The notes beneath the pieces were generated by a model. It was not told the origin of the DNA and ran no database searches. It saw nothing but the letters and a program-made list of their open reading frames with translations. The translations under genes were made by a program, and so were the position numbers. 64,000 bases of DNA from Vallicoccus soli (GTDB lineage: Bacteria; Actinomycetota; Actinomycetes; Motilibacterales; Motilibacteraceae): contig NZ_QZEZ01000008.1 in the NCBI RefSeq assembly GCF_003594885.1, forward strand, positions 1-64,000, read 5' to 3'. Of the stretch, positions 27,794 through 37,139 are shown in pieces. Each line of letters begins with the position of its first letter. The stretch's first letter is position 1.

Positions 27794-28348
27794 GTGGCAA
27801 CCCTGCAGGGCAAGACCGTCGCGTTCCTGGTCGCCGCCGAGGGCATCGAGCAGGTCGAGCTGACCGAGCCGTGGGCGGCCGTGGAGAAGGCCGGCGGCAC
27901 GCCGCGCCTCGTCGCCCCCGAGGCCGGCGAGGTCCAGGCGTTCGACCACCTGGACAAGGCCGACACCTTCCCGGTCGACGTCGCCGTCGCCGACGCGCGC
28001 GTGGAGGACTTCGACGCGCTCGTCCTGCCCGGCGGCGTGGCCAACCCGGACGCGCTGCGCACCGACGCCGCGGCCGTGGCGTTCGCGAAGGGCTTCTTCG
28101 ACGCGGGCAAGCCGGTCGCGGCGATCTGCCACGCGCCGTGGACGCTCGTGGAGGCGGACGTGCTGCGCGGGCGCCGGCTCACGTCCTGGCCGAGCCTGCG
28201 CACCGACATCACCAACGCCGGTGGCACGTGGGTCGACGAGCAGGTCGTGGTCGACGAGAGCGGCGCGTCCACGCTCATCACGTCGCGGAACCCGGGCGAC
28301 CTCGACGCCTTCGGCCAGGCGCTCGTCGAGCGCGTCGGCGCCGCCTGA
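27794..28348 (+). CDS. DJ-1/PfpI-family protein
   Basis: A 184-residue class I amidotransferase-like protein. The nucleophile elbow is AAICHAPWTLVEA with the reactive Cys. An acidic residue in the first strand (AAEGIEQVEL) is the usual Glu partner, and LVLPGGVANPDALR is the family glycine loop. Relatives act as general-stress proteins, glyoxalases or deglycases; which applies is unknown. GTG start, AGGAG at 27781-27785 with 8-base spacing. It is a single gene followed by a strong terminator. Confidence 0.88.
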   Translation: MATLQGKTVAFLVAAEGIEQVELTEPWAAVEKAGGTPRLVAPEAGEVQAFDHLDKADTFPVDVAVADARVEDFDALVLPGGVANPDALRTDAAAVAFAKGFFDAGKPVAAICHAPWTLVEADVLRGRRLTSWPSLRTDITNAGGTWVDEQVVVDESGASTLITSRNPGDLDAFGQALVERVGAA

Positions 28349-28408
28349 GGCGCGCAGCGCGCGCCGGGGACCGGGCGCGCTCCCACGCGGAGCGCCCGGC
28401 CCGGCCGC

Positions 28409-28452
28409 CAGGAGGGCCCGGGCCGCCACGGGGGACGGCCCGGGCCCTCCTG
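28409..28452 (+). terminator. Strong terminator after the PfpI gene
   Basis: Perfect 17-base inverted repeat CAGGAGGGCCCGGGCCG / CGGCCCGGGCCCTCCTG with a 10-base loop, in the gap before pyk. Confidence 0.8.
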
Positions 28453-28526
28453 CGCGCGGCTCCGGCGGCGCCCGAGGACCGGAGCGCGCGGGGGAGGGCC
28501 GGGGCGGGCGGTGCAGGGCGAGCCAC

Positions 28527-28532
28527 TAGGCT
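28527..28532 (+). promoter_or_regulatory. -10 element of leaderless pyk promoter
   Basis: TAGGCT with exactly 7 bases to the pyk ATG at 28540, and no ribosome-binding site. Confidence 0.6.
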
Positions 28533-28539
28533 CGGGCCC

Positions 28540-29982
28540 ATGCGTCGCGCCAAGATCGTGTGCACCCTGGGCCCCGCCACCGACTCGTACGAGCAGATCC
28601 TCCGGCTCGTCGAGGCCGGCATGGACGTCGCCCGCCTGAACCTGAGCCACGGCTCGTACGCGGAGCACGAGGCCCGCTACGAGCGCGTCCGGCGCGCCTC
28701 CCGCGAGACGGGCCGCGCGGTCGGCGTCCTCGTCGACCTGCAGGGCCCGAAGATCCGCCTCGGCCGCTTCGCCGAGGGCCCGGTGCTGCTGGAGAACGGC
28801 GCGGAGTTCACCATCACCACCGAGGACGTGCCGGGCGACCAGCACCTCGTCGGCACGACGTACGCCGGGCTCGTCGGCGACGTGCAGCCCGGCGACCGCA
28901 TCCTCATCGACGACGGCAAGGTCGCCCTCGAGGCGGTCAGCGTCGAGGGCACCCGCGTGGTGACCACCGTCGTCGAGGGCGGCATGGTCAGCGACCACAA
29001 GGGCCTGAACCTGCCGGGCGTCGCGGTGAGCGTGCCCGCGCTGTCCGAGAAGGACATCGAGGACCTGCGCTGGGGCCTGCGCCTGCGCGCCGACATGATC
29101 GCGCTGTCCTTCGTGCGCAACGCCAAGGACGCCGAGGACGTGCACGCGATCATGGAGGAGGAGGGCGTCCGGCTGCCCGTCCTGGCCAAGGTCGAGAAGC
29201 CGCAGGCCGTGCAGAACCTCGGCGAGATCGTCGACGCGTTCGACGGCATCATGGTCGCGCGCGGCGACCTCGGCGTGGAGCTGCCGCTGGAGGACGTGCC
29301 GCTGGTGCAGAAGCGGGCGGTCGAGCTGGCCCGGCGCTACGCCAAGCCGGTCATCGTGGCCACGCAGATGCTCGAGTCGATGATCAGCGCCTCGCGCCCG
29401 ACGCGCGCGGAGGCCTCCGACGTCGCCAACGCGGTGCTCGACGGCGCCGACGCGGTCATGCTCTCGGGCGAGACCAGCGTCGGTCAGTACGCCATCGAGA
29501 CGGTGCGCACCATGGCCCGCATCGTCTCCGCGACCGAGGACCACGGCCTCGAGCGCATCCCGCAGCTCAAGACCCGCCCCCACACCAAGGGCGGCGCCAT
29601 CACCTGGGCCGCCCGCGAGGTCGGGGAGCTGCTGGGGGCGAAGTACCTCGTCACCTTCACCACGAGCGGCGACTCCGGGCGGCGCATGGCCCGGCTGCGC
29701 ACGTCGATCCCGCTGCTGGCGTTCACCCCGCGCGAGGAGACCCGCTCCCAGCTCGCGCTCTCCTGGGGCATGGAGTCGTTCCTCGTGCCGATGGTCGAGC
29801 ACACCGACGACATGGTCCGCCAGGTCGACAAGGCGCTGCTCGACCTCGGCCGCTGCTCGGTCGGCGACCTCGTCGTCATCGTCGCCGGGAGCCCGCCCGG
29901 CATCCCCGGCTCGACCAACGCCCTGCGGGTGCACCGCATGGGCGACGCCGTCGCGGCCGTGGCCCCGGCCTACGACGCCTGA
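28540..29982 (+). CDS. pyk: Pyruvate kinase
   Basis: Pyruvate kinase (480 residues, usual length) converts PEP and ADP to pyruvate and ATP, the last glycolytic step. Landmarks: RRAKIVCTLGPATDS at the N-terminus, ARLNLSHG, VDLQGPKIRLG, and the catalytic Lys in PVLAKVEKPQAV. GIMVARGDLGVELP holds the metal ligands and KPVIVATQMLESMI the signature. The C-terminal regulatory domain ends GIPGSTNALRVHRMG. The start follows a -10 element directly. Confidence 0.98.
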   Translation: MRRAKIVCTLGPATDSYEQILRLVEAGMDVARLNLSHGSYAEHEARYERVRRASRETGRAVGVLVDLQGPKIRLGRFAEGPVLLENGAEFTITTEDVPGDQHLVGTTYAGLVGDVQPGDRILIDDGKVALEAVSVEGTRVVTTVVEGGMVSDHKGLNLPGVAVSVPALSEKDIEDLRWGLRLRADMIALSFVRNAKDAEDVHAIMEEEGVRLPVLAKVEKPQAVQNLGEIVDAFDGIMVARGDLGVELPLEDVPLVQKRAVELARRYAKPVIVATQMLESMISASRPTRAEASDVANAVLDGADAVMLSGETSVGQYAIETVRTMARIVSATEDHGLERIPQLKTRPHTKGGAITWAAREVGELLGAKYLVTFTTSGDSGRRMARLRTSIPLLAFTPREETRSQLALSWGMESFLVPMVEHTDDMVRQVDKALLDLGRCSVGDLVVIVAGSPPGIPGSTNALRVHRMGDAVAAVAPAYDA

Positions 29983-29989
29983 GGCGGCG

Positions 29990-30016
29990 GGCGCCGGCGC
30001 GCTCCGCGCCGGCGCC
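29990..30016. terminator. Terminator between pyk and the tRNA gene
   Basis: Perfect 12-base inverted repeat GGCGCCGGCGCG / CGCGCCGGCGCC with loop CTC, directly between convergent pyk (+) and the tRNA (-). Confidence 0.7.
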
Positions 30017-30020
30017 GCGG

Positions 30021-30094
30021 TGCCCCGGGTGGGATTCGAACCCACACTGGATGGTGTTTGAGACCACTGGCTCTGCCGGTTGGCCTACCGGGGC
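30021..30094 (-). tRNA. tRNA with CAA (Leu) anticodon, short variable loop
   Basis: A 74-base cloverleaf on the minus strand: acceptor GCCCCGG / CCGGGGC with discriminator A, D arm GGC...GCC with GG-CAGA, anticodon stem GTGGT / ACCAT around loop CTCAAAC (anticodon CAA, leucine UUG codon). The variable loop CCAGT is 5 bases and the T arm GTGGG-TTCGAAT-CCCAC. No CCA is encoded. Bacterial tRNA-Leu normally has a long class II variable arm, which this lacks, although its D arm is Leu-like. The structure is clear; the amino-acid identity is less so. A TAGGCT -10 element lies 9 bases upstream. Confidence 0.85.
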
Positions 30095-30103
30095 GCGCAG
30101 GAG

Positions 30104-30109
30104 AGCCTA
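30104..30109 (-). promoter_or_regulatory. -10 element of the tRNA gene
   Basis: Minus-strand TAGGCT located 9 bases before the mature tRNA 5' end, which would leave a very short 5' leader for RNase P. Confidence 0.55.
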
Positions 30110-30261
30110 GACGCAGCGCTCCGGGGGCCCCTCGGGCCCCGCACGACCAGCAGGACCCGCAGGACCACGCACGACCCGCACGACGCCACCACCGGGCCGA
30201 GCGCGGAGCACGACAGGACGTACGACGCCCCCGCGGCGCCCGGACCCCACGAGGAGCAGCC

Positions 30262-30966
30262 GTGACCACGCAGCCCCCCGGCGAGCAGCCCGCGCAGCAG
30301 GACGCGCGCCCGGCCGCCCCGAAGCCGACCGCCCCGCGCCCCGCGCCCGCGCCCGCCGCGGCCGGCGCCCCGGCCACGGCGTCCCGGCGCGTCCTCGTCG
30401 CCGAGGACGAGGCGCTCATCCGCCTCGACCTCGTCGAGATGCTCGGCGAGGAGGGGTACGAGGTCGTCGGCCAGGCCGGCGACGGCGAGGCGGCCGTGGA
30501 GCTGGCCCGCGAGCTGCGTCCGGACCTCGTCGTGCTGGACGTGAAGATGCCCAAGATGGACGGCATCTCCGCCGCGGAGACCATCGCCGGCGAGCGCATC
30601 GCCCCGGTCCTCATGCTCACGGCGTTCAGCCAGCGCGACCTCGTCGAGCGGGCGCGCGACGCCGGCGCGATGGCGTACCTCGTGAAGCCGTTCACGCGCG
30701 CCGACCTCGTCCCGGCCATCGAGATGGCCGTCTCGCGCGCGGCCGAGCTGCGCGCGCTCGAGGCCGAGGTGGCCGACCTGGGGGAGCGCCTGGAGACCCG
30801 CAAGCTCGTGGACCGGGCCAAGGGGATCCTGCAGACGAAGTTCGGGATGAGCGAGCCCGAGGCGTTCCGCTGGATCCAGAAGACCTCCATGGACCGGCGC
30901 CTGTCGATGCGCGACGTGGCCCAGACGGTCGTCGCGACGGAGAAGGACGGCGCGGCCGGCGCCTGA
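30262..30966 (+). CDS. pdtaR: ANTAR-domain response regulator, PdtaR type
   Basis: A 234-residue response regulator. After a 40-residue Pro/Ala-rich N-terminus comes a receiver domain: acidic pair VLVAEDEALIRLD, phosphoacceptor Asp in VVLDVKMPKMDG, Thr in LMLTAFSQ, Lys in AYLVKPFTRADL. Then follows an RNA-binding ANTAR domain (ETRKLVDRAKGILQTKFGMSEPEAFRWIQ...). In M. tuberculosis the homologue (Rv1626) acts with a PdtaS kinase as an antitermination-type regulator; the kinase is not in this window. GTG 30262 follows GAGGAG at 6 bases. Confidence 0.92.
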   Translation: MTTQPPGEQPAQQDARPAAPKPTAPRPAPAPAAAGAPATASRRVLVAEDEALIRLDLVEMLGEEGYEVVGQAGDGEAAVELARELRPDLVVLDVKMPKMDGISAAETIAGERIAPVLMLTAFSQRDLVERARDAGAMAYLVKPFTRADLVPAIEMAVSRAAELRALEAEVADLGERLETRKLVDRAKGILQTKFGMSEPEAFRWIQKTSMDRRLSMRDVAQTVVATEKDGAAGA

Positions 30967-30982
30967 CGCTGCGCGCCCGCGC

Positions 30983-30999
30983 ACGACGGATCCCGTCGT
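30983..30999 (+). terminator. Possible terminator after pdtaR
   Basis: Hairpin ACGACGG / CCGTCGT with loop ATC, flanked by GCGC on the left and CGCGC on the right that could extend it. It lies just behind the pdtaR stop. Confidence 0.45.
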
Positions 31000-31081
31000 C
31001 GCGCACCGGGACAGGTAACGCTTTCGCTACGACGTCGGGCACGAACCGGTGAAGACCTCCTGCAGCGGCACCCCCCTCGGC

Positions 31082-31087
31082 TAGGTT
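31082..31087 (+). promoter_or_regulatory. Candidate -10 element for livK
   Basis: TAGGTT in the gap before livK, giving a leader of about 65 bases that ends in a good GGAGGAG ribosome-binding site. No clear -35 is visible. Confidence 0.4.
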
Positions 31088-31158
31088 CCCGGACATCACG
31101 CAGGAGCCGGGACGCGGCCGAACGGACGCGCACGCCGGCCCGATGGAGGAGACGCTTG

Positions 31159-32454
31159 ATGATCCGTCCCAACGCCATGTGGCGCACGGTCGCCGTCCTC
31201 GGCGTCGCCGGTGTCGTGCTCGCCGGGTGCGGCGACGACAGCAGTGACGAGGGTGCGTCGGCGACCCCGACCACCGAGGAGACGGCCCAGGCCGGCGGCG
31301 GTGGTGAGACCTCCGCGGTGCAGCCGGGCGACGGCACCTTCACCGTCGGCACCCTGCTGCCCCAGACCGGCAGCCTCGCGTTCCTCGGCCCGCCGGAGTT
31401 CGCCGGCGTGCAGCTGGCGATCAACGACATCAACGCCGCCGGCGGCGTCCTCGGCAAGGAGGCCGTGAAGTTCGACTCCGACTCGGGTGACACGTCCACG
31501 GACATCGCCTCGCAGTCGGTGGGCCGCCTGCTCGGCAACGACGTCGACGTCATCGTCGGCGCGGCGTCCTCCGGCGTCTCGTTCACGGTCATCGACCAGA
31601 TCACGCAGGCCGGCGTCGTGCACTTCTCCCCGGCGAACACCTCGCCGGACTTCACGACCTACGCGGACAAGGGCCTCTACTTCCGCACCGCCCCGTCCGA
31701 CGTGCTCCAGGGCCGCGTGCTCGGCGACGTCATGCTCGGCGACGGCAACGCCGCCATCGGCATCCTCGCGCTGCAGGACCCGTACGGCACGGGCCTCGCG
31801 GACAACATCGAGCAGTCGGTCACCGACGGCGGCGGCGAGGTCGTCGCGAAGAAGGTCTACGACCCGAAGGCCGCGGACTTCTCCGCCGACGTCAGCTCGG
31901 TGCTCGCCGAGGACCCCGACGCCATCGCGCTGGTGTCCTTCGACGAGGCGAAGAAGATCGTCCCCGAGCTGCAGAGCCAGGGGTACGACATGTCGAAGGT
32001 CTACTTCGTCGACGGCAACCTCGCCGACTACTCGGCGGACTTCCAGCCCGGCACGCTCGAGGGCGCCAAGGGCACCCTGCCGGGCGCGCAGGCGCCGGAC
32101 GACTTCCGGGCGAGCCTGCTCGAGGTCGACCCGCAGCTGAAGGACTACTCCTACGCCGCGGAGTCGTACGACGCGACGGTCCTCAGCGCCCTGGCCGCGA
32201 TCGCCGCGGAGAACGACAGCGGCACCGCGATCGCGAGCGAGCTCGTCAACGTCTCGCGCGAGGGCGAGAAGTGCGAGACCTTCGCGGACTGCAAGGAGCT
32301 CCTCGAGGCCGGCACCGACATCGACTACGACGGCATCTCCGGCCCGATCGAGTTCTCCGACGCCGGCGACCCGACGCAGGCCACGATCGGCGTCTACCAG
32401 TACGGCCCGGACAACAAGTACACCTTCCTGGAGGCCCAGGAGGGCACCCTCTGA
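31159..32454 (+). CDS. livK: Branched-chain amino-acid ABC transporter substrate-binding lipoprotein
   Basis: A 431-residue periplasmic-binding-fold lipoprotein. The signal ends in the lipobox VLAGC (Cys23), followed by a Ser/Thr/Gly-rich tether and a type 1 binding domain: TVGTLLPQTGSLAFLGPPEFAGVQLAINDIN at the start and VDVIVGAASSGVSF for the ligand cleft. YSYAAESYDATVLSALA lies near the hinge. It captures branched-chain amino acids or related amides for the permease encoded by livHMGF. ATG 31159 follows GGAGGAG at 7 bases. It is on the plus strand and converges on the permease operon, so its expression is independent. Confidence 0.9.
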   Translation: MIRPNAMWRTVAVLGVAGVVLAGCGDDSSDEGASATPTTEETAQAGGGGETSAVQPGDGTFTVGTLLPQTGSLAFLGPPEFAGVQLAINDINAAGGVLGKEAVKFDSDSGDTSTDIASQSVGRLLGNDVDVIVGAASSGVSFTVIDQITQAGVVHFSPANTSPDFTTYADKGLYFRTAPSDVLQGRVLGDVMLGDGNAAIGILALQDPYGTGLADNIEQSVTDGGGEVVAKKVYDPKAADFSADVSSVLAEDPDAIALVSFDEAKKIVPELQSQGYDMSKVYFVDGNLADYSADFQPGTLEGAKGTLPGAQAPDDFRASLLEVDPQLKDYSYAAESYDATVLSALAAIAAENDSGTAIASELVNVSREGEKCETFADCKELLEAGTDIDYDGISGPIEFSDAGDPTQATIGVYQYGPDNKYTFLEAQEGTL

Positions 32455-32485
32455 CCTGAGCGTCGGAGCGTCCCCGGCTCGTCCC

Positions 32486-32521
32486 GCAGGCCCCGTCCCC
32501 TCCCGTGGGGGCGGGGCCTGC
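32486..32521 (+). terminator. Terminator after livK
   Basis: 15-base stem GCAGGCCCCGTCCCC / GGGGGCGGGGCCTGC with one G-U-type pair and loop TCCCGT, 31 bases behind the livK stop. Confidence 0.75.
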
Positions 32522-32672
32522 GGCGTGCGTGCGCGGGTCCGGCGGTGGTGGGGCAGCCCGCCCCGGCCGCAGCCGGTCAGCTGTCCGTGCGCGGTCCGTA
32601 TGCGGTCCGTGCGCGGTCCGTCCCGCGCTCCGCACGGCGTCCCCGGGGGCCCGCAGGGCGCCCGGGACGCCG

Positions 32673-32709
32673 CGAGGGCCCGCACCCCCTGCCGGGGTGC
32701 GGGCCCTCG
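32673..32709 (-). terminator. Terminator after the livHMGF operon
   Basis: Perfect 16-base inverted repeat CGAGGGCCCGCACCCC / GGGGTGCGGGCCCTCG with loop CTGCC, 25 bases behind the livF stop. Between this and the livK terminator lie about 150 bases without a gene, including three near copies of GCGGTCCGT (32588-32620). Confidence 0.8.
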
Positions 32710-32733
32710 TCGACGGAGCCGCTGCGGCGGGCC

Positions 32734-33593
<860 letters not shown>

Positions 33594-33597
<4 letters not shown>

Positions 33598-34559
33598 TTG
33601 CCCTCCTCGGCCTGGATCTCCCGCTCGACCTGCGCCTCGGCGTCGGCGAGCTGGCGGTCCTCCTCCTCGATGCTCAGCGGGGCGTCGTGGTGCCCGCCGA
33701 GGTAGGCGTCGATGACGGCGGGGTCGGCCATGACCGAGTCCGGCGGGCCCTCCGCGACGACCCGGCCCTGGGCCATGACGATCACCCAGTCGGAGATGTC
33801 GCGGACCATGTCCATGTCGTGCTCGACGAAGAGGACGGTCATCCCCTGCTCGCGCAGGTCCTTGACGTGCCCGAGCAGCGACTGGGTGAGCGCCGGGTTC
33901 ACGCCGGCCATCGGCTCGTCGAGCATGACCATCTGCGGGCCGACCATGAGCGCGCGCGCCATCTCGAGGAGCTTGCGCTGGCCGCCGGACAGGCTGCCGG
34001 CGAAGTCCTCGCGCTTGGCGTCGAGCTTGAAGCGCCGGAGCAGGTCGTCGGCGCGCTCGGTGATCGCCCGCTCCTGGTCGCCCCACAGCGGGCGCAGCAT
34101 GGCCCGCAGCAGGCTCTCGCCGCGCTGGCCGGTGGCCCCGAGCCGCATGTTCTCGATCACCGTCAGGCGCGAGAGCGCCTTCGTGAGCTGGAAGGTGCGG
34201 ACCATGCCGCGGCGGGCGACCTTGTACGCCGGCACCCCGGCGAGCGACTGCCCGTCGAACTCCCAGCGGCCCTCGTCGGGCTTGTCGAACCCGGTGAGCA
34301 GGTTGAAGAACGTCGTCTTGCCGGCGCCGTTGGGCCCGATGAGCGCGGTGATCGCACCGCGCTGGACCTCGATGTGCTCGACGTCGACCGCCGTGAGGCC
34401 GCCGAAGCGCCGCTGGACGCCGTCGACCACGAGGATCGGGTCGGGCTTGGGCGCGCCGGGGCGGTGCGGCACGTCGCGCAGGGCCGCCACGGCGGCCGCC
34501 TTGCGGGGGCCGGTCCCGGCGGTCGTGGCGGTCGCCCCGCCGGTGCTGTCAGCGGCCAT
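33594..34559 (-). CDS. livG: Branched-chain amino-acid ABC transporter ATPase LivG
   Basis: A 321-residue ATPase subunit. Walker A LIGPNGAGKTTFFNLLTGF, RTFQLTKAL Q-loop, signature LSGGQRKLLEMARALM, Walker B MVMLDEPMAGVNP, switch VLFVEHDMDMV. It pairs with LivF on the cytoplasmic face. An Ala/Thr-rich N-terminal extension of about 40 residues and an acidic C-terminal tail (EEEDRQLADAEAQVEREIQAEEGK) exceed the usual family length. It overlaps livM by 11 bases and livF by 4. Confidence 0.92.
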
Positions 34560-35541
34560 CGAGGGCCAGCTCCCTCCGGTCGCCGAAGATCCCTTGCGGG
34601 CGGAAGATCATGAGCAGCATGAGCGCGAGCCCCACCAGCATGAAGCGGACCTGCCCGATCTGCGACGTGGACAGCAGGGACTGGGAGATGTAGCCCGCGT
34701 CGATCGCCTGGTTGAGGATGTTGTCGGTCAGGGAGAGCACGACCCAGAAGATGACGGCGCCGACCACCGGGCCGAGCACGCGGGCCGCGCCGCCGAGCAG
34801 GAGCACGGTGTACGCGAAGAACGTCAGCTCGGTGCCGTAGATGTCCGGCTGCACCGCCGCGCGACCCAGGGCGAAGACGAAGCCGCCCAGCGAGCCGAGC
34901 ACGCCGCCGATGACGAGGGCCTGCATCTTGTAGGCGTACACGTTCTTGCCGAGGGAGCGCACGGCGTCCTCGTCCTCGCGGATGCTCTTGATGACACGGC
35001 CCCACGGGCTGCGCATGAGCAGGTAGACGACGAGGCAGGCGAGGACGACGAGGGCCCAGCCGACGAGCAGGATCCACAGCGTGCGCCCGCTGTAGCGGAA
35101 CGGGCCGAAGCCGTACTCGCCGCCGGTGAAGGGGCTCAGGTCGTAGAAGCCCTCGGAGAAGCCGGTGAGGCCGTTCGAGCCGCCGGTCTCGTCGGCCAGG
35201 CTCGTCGAGCGCACGACGAGCCGGAAGATCTCCGCCGAGGCGATGGTGACGATGGCGAGGTAGTCCGCCCGCAGCCGCAGGGTCGGGATGCCCAGCAGCA
35301 GCGCGAGCACGACGGCGCCGAGCAGGCCGAAGACGATGCCGAGCCAGAAGCTGAGCCCGGCGGTGGCGACGGTGATGGAGATGCCGTACGCGGCGACGGC
35401 GAGGAACGCCGCCTGGCCGAAGTTGAGCAGGCCGGTGTAGCCGAAGTGCACGTTGAGCCCGATCGCGGCCAGCGCGTAGACGATCGTCTCCAGCCCGACC
35501 GCCGAGCGCAGCGCGTTCTCGAGGATGGCGCCCCAGTCCAT
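34549..35541 (-). CDS. livM: Branched-chain amino-acid ABC transporter permease LivM
   Basis: A 330-residue permease with about nine membrane helices. LivM landmarks: ALAAIGLNVHFGYTGLLNFGQAAFLAVAAY at the N-terminal side and PTLRLRADYLAIVTIASAEIFRL. The coupling-helix region is SPWGRVIKSIREDEDAVRSLGKNVYAYK, contacting the ATPases. It lies 15 bases behind livH and overlaps livG. Confidence 0.93.
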   Translation of the reverse strand: MDWGAILENALRSAVGLETIVYALAAIGLNVHFGYTGLLNFGQAAFLAVAAYGISITVATAGLSFWLGIVFGLLGAVVLALLLGIPTLRLRADYLAIVTIASAEIFRLVVRSTSLADETGGSNGLTGFSEGFYDLSPFTGGEYGFGPFRYSGRTLWILLVGWALVVLACLVVYLLMRSPWGRVIKSIREDEDAVRSLGKNVYAYKMQALVIGGVLGSLGGFVFALGRAAVQPDIYGTELTFFAYTVLLLGGAARVLGPVVGAVIFWVVLSLTDNILNQAIDAGYISQSLLSTSQIGQVRFMLVGLALMLLMIFRPQGIFGDRRELALDGR

Positions 35542-35556
35542 GTGCCCTGCTCCCTG

Positions 35557-36960
35557 TCAGCCGACCCGCTCGCGCCGGCCCAGGATCCCCTGGGGCCGCA
35601 CGAGCAGGATCACGATGAGGACGGCCAGGGCCGCCACGTTCTTGAGCTCCGCCGGGATCACCAGCGTGGAGACCTGGACGAAGATCCCGACGACGAGGCT
35701 GCCGACGAGGGCGCCGAAGGCGGTGCCCAGGCCGCCGAGCGTGACCGCGGCGAAGATGAGCAGCAGGATCTGGAAGCCCATCTGCCAGTTCACCTGCTGG
35801 GCGATGCCGAGCAGCACGCCGGCGAGGCCGGCGAGCGCGGCGCCCACGATCCAGACGGTGCGGATGACTCCCTCGACGTCGATGCCCGACGCGGACGCCA
35901 GCGCCGGGTTGTCGGCGACCGCGCGGGTGGCCTTGCCGATGCGGGTGCGCAGCAGCGCGAAGCCCACGGCGACGAGCACGACGACCGCGATGAGCATGCT
36001 CAGGTAGTCCAGCGGGCTCAGCGTGATCGGGCCGAGGTCCACCGCCTCCTGGCCCTGCGCGTCGGGGTACGAGCGCGTGGTGCCGCCGAAGAGGTAGAGG
36101 TAGAGGTAGCGGACGAAGAGCGACAGGCCGATCGAGACGATCATCATCGCGATGAGGCCGGTGCCCCGCGAGCGCAGCGGCGCCCAGAGGCCGCGGTCCA
36201 CGACGCCGCCGAGGAGCCCGCAGACCACGATCGTGAGCAGGGTCGCGAGCCACAGCGGCACCCCGAGGGTGCCGTGGAAGAGGAAGGCGACGAGCGCCCC
36301 GAGCGTCACCAGCTCGCCGTGCGCGAAGTTCGTCAGCCCCGTGGTGCCGAAGATGAGGGAGAGCCCGACCGCGGCGAGCGCGATGAGCAGGCCGAAGCGC
36401 AGGCCCTCCGCGGCGAGCTGCAGCGCGCGGTCGGCGTCGCTGGCGACCTGGCGGCTGCCCTCGCCCAGCGCGAAGAGGACCGTCTTGTTCTGCCCGCCGT
36501 TGACCTGCGTGGTGATCGGGTTGCGATCGGGGTTGCGCAGCGACACGCCCTCGGCGAGCGACTCCTCGTCGAGGGTCACCGTGTACGACCCCGGGCCCGG
36601 CACGTCGACGACCCAGGCTCCCTCGGCGTCGGTCGTGGCCTCGCCGCTGAAGCCGCCGCCCTCGACGGTGACGACGACGCCCTCCTGCGGGGCGTCCTCG
36701 AACTCCAGCCGGCCCTGCACCGTCTCGCCCTCGGGCTCGGCCGGCGCGCCGGTGCCCGGCGCCGCGGGGTCGCCCGCGCCGGGGGTGGCGCCGGGGGCGA
36801 CCTCGGCGGTCGCGGCCGGCGTCGGCGCGGGGGTGGACAGGGCGGCTGCGGTGCCGGCCGTGGCCGCGCCCAGCCCCAGCAGCGCGAGGAGCGCCAGGAG
36901 CACGGCGGCCAGCGGCGGGCTCACGCCCGGGACGGACGGGCGTGGCTCTCTCCTGCGCAC
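35557..36960 (-). CDS. livH: LivH permease with fused N-terminal extracytoplasmic domain
   Basis: A 467-residue protein, about 170 residues longer than a standard LivH. It starts with a Sec signal peptide (about residues 1-42, PPLAAVLLALLALLGLG), then a Pro/Ala/Gly linker. A beta-rich carboxypeptidase-regulatory-like domain follows (about residues 77-150: TVQGRLEF, VVVTVEGGGFSGEATTDAEG, PGSYTVTLDEESLAEG). The LivH permease begins near residue 170 (FGLLIALAAVGLSLIFGTTGLTNFAHGELVTLGA) and contains RIGKATRAVADNPALASASGID for ATPase coupling. Start GTG 36958-36960, with GGAGGG 10 bases upstream. The added domain probably sits outside the membrane and could meet LivK. Confidence 0.88.
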   Translation of the reverse strand: MRRREPRPSVPGVSPPLAAVLLALLALLGLGAATAGTAAALSTPAPTPAATAEVAPGATPGAGDPAAPGTGAPAEPEGETVQGRLEFEDAPQEGVVVTVEGGGFSGEATTDAEGAWVVDVPGPGSYTVTLDEESLAEGVSLRNPDRNPITTQVNGGQNKTVLFALGEGSRQVASDADRALQLAAEGLRFGLLIALAAVGLSLIFGTTGLTNFAHGELVTLGALVAFLFHGTLGVPLWLATLLTIVVCGLLGGVVDRGLWAPLRSRGTGLIAMMIVSIGLSLFVRYLYLYLFGGTTRSYPDAQGQEAVDLGPITLSPLDYLSMLIAVVVLVAVGFALLRTRIGKATRAVADNPALASASGIDVEGVIRTVWIVGAALAGLAGVLLGIAQQVNWQMGFQILLLIFAAVTLGGLGTAFGALVGSLVVGIFVQVSTLVIPAELKNVAALAVLIVILLVRPQGILGRRERVG

Positions 36961-37027
36961 TCGGGGGTGTCCCTCCGGTCGACCTGGGTGTGCGGCGCCG
37001 CCGGCGGGTGACCGGCAGGGCGCGGCG

Positions 37028-37051
37028 GCCCGTCCGGGGGGCCGGACGGGC
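37028..37051. other. Perfect hairpin in the livH upstream region
   Basis: Inverted repeat GCCCGTCCGG / CCGGACGGGC with a GGGG loop. It lies between the candidate livH -10 element and its start, so it could terminate transcripts from the upstream DUF554 gene or form the beginning of the livH leader. Confidence 0.45.
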
Positions 37052-37057
37052 TTGCGG

Positions 37058-37063
37058 ACTATA
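37058..37063 (-). promoter_or_regulatory. Candidate -10 element of the livHMGF operon
   Basis: Minus-strand TATAGT preceded by GTGGT in an AT-richer pocket, about 98 bases before the livH GTG. No convincing -35 is seen. Confidence 0.4.
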
Positions 37064-37139
37064 ACCACAGGTGACCCGCGGCACAGCCGTGTCGCGGCCG
37101 TTCGTAACACGACGGTTGCCTGCGCCCCCGGCGGTCCCG

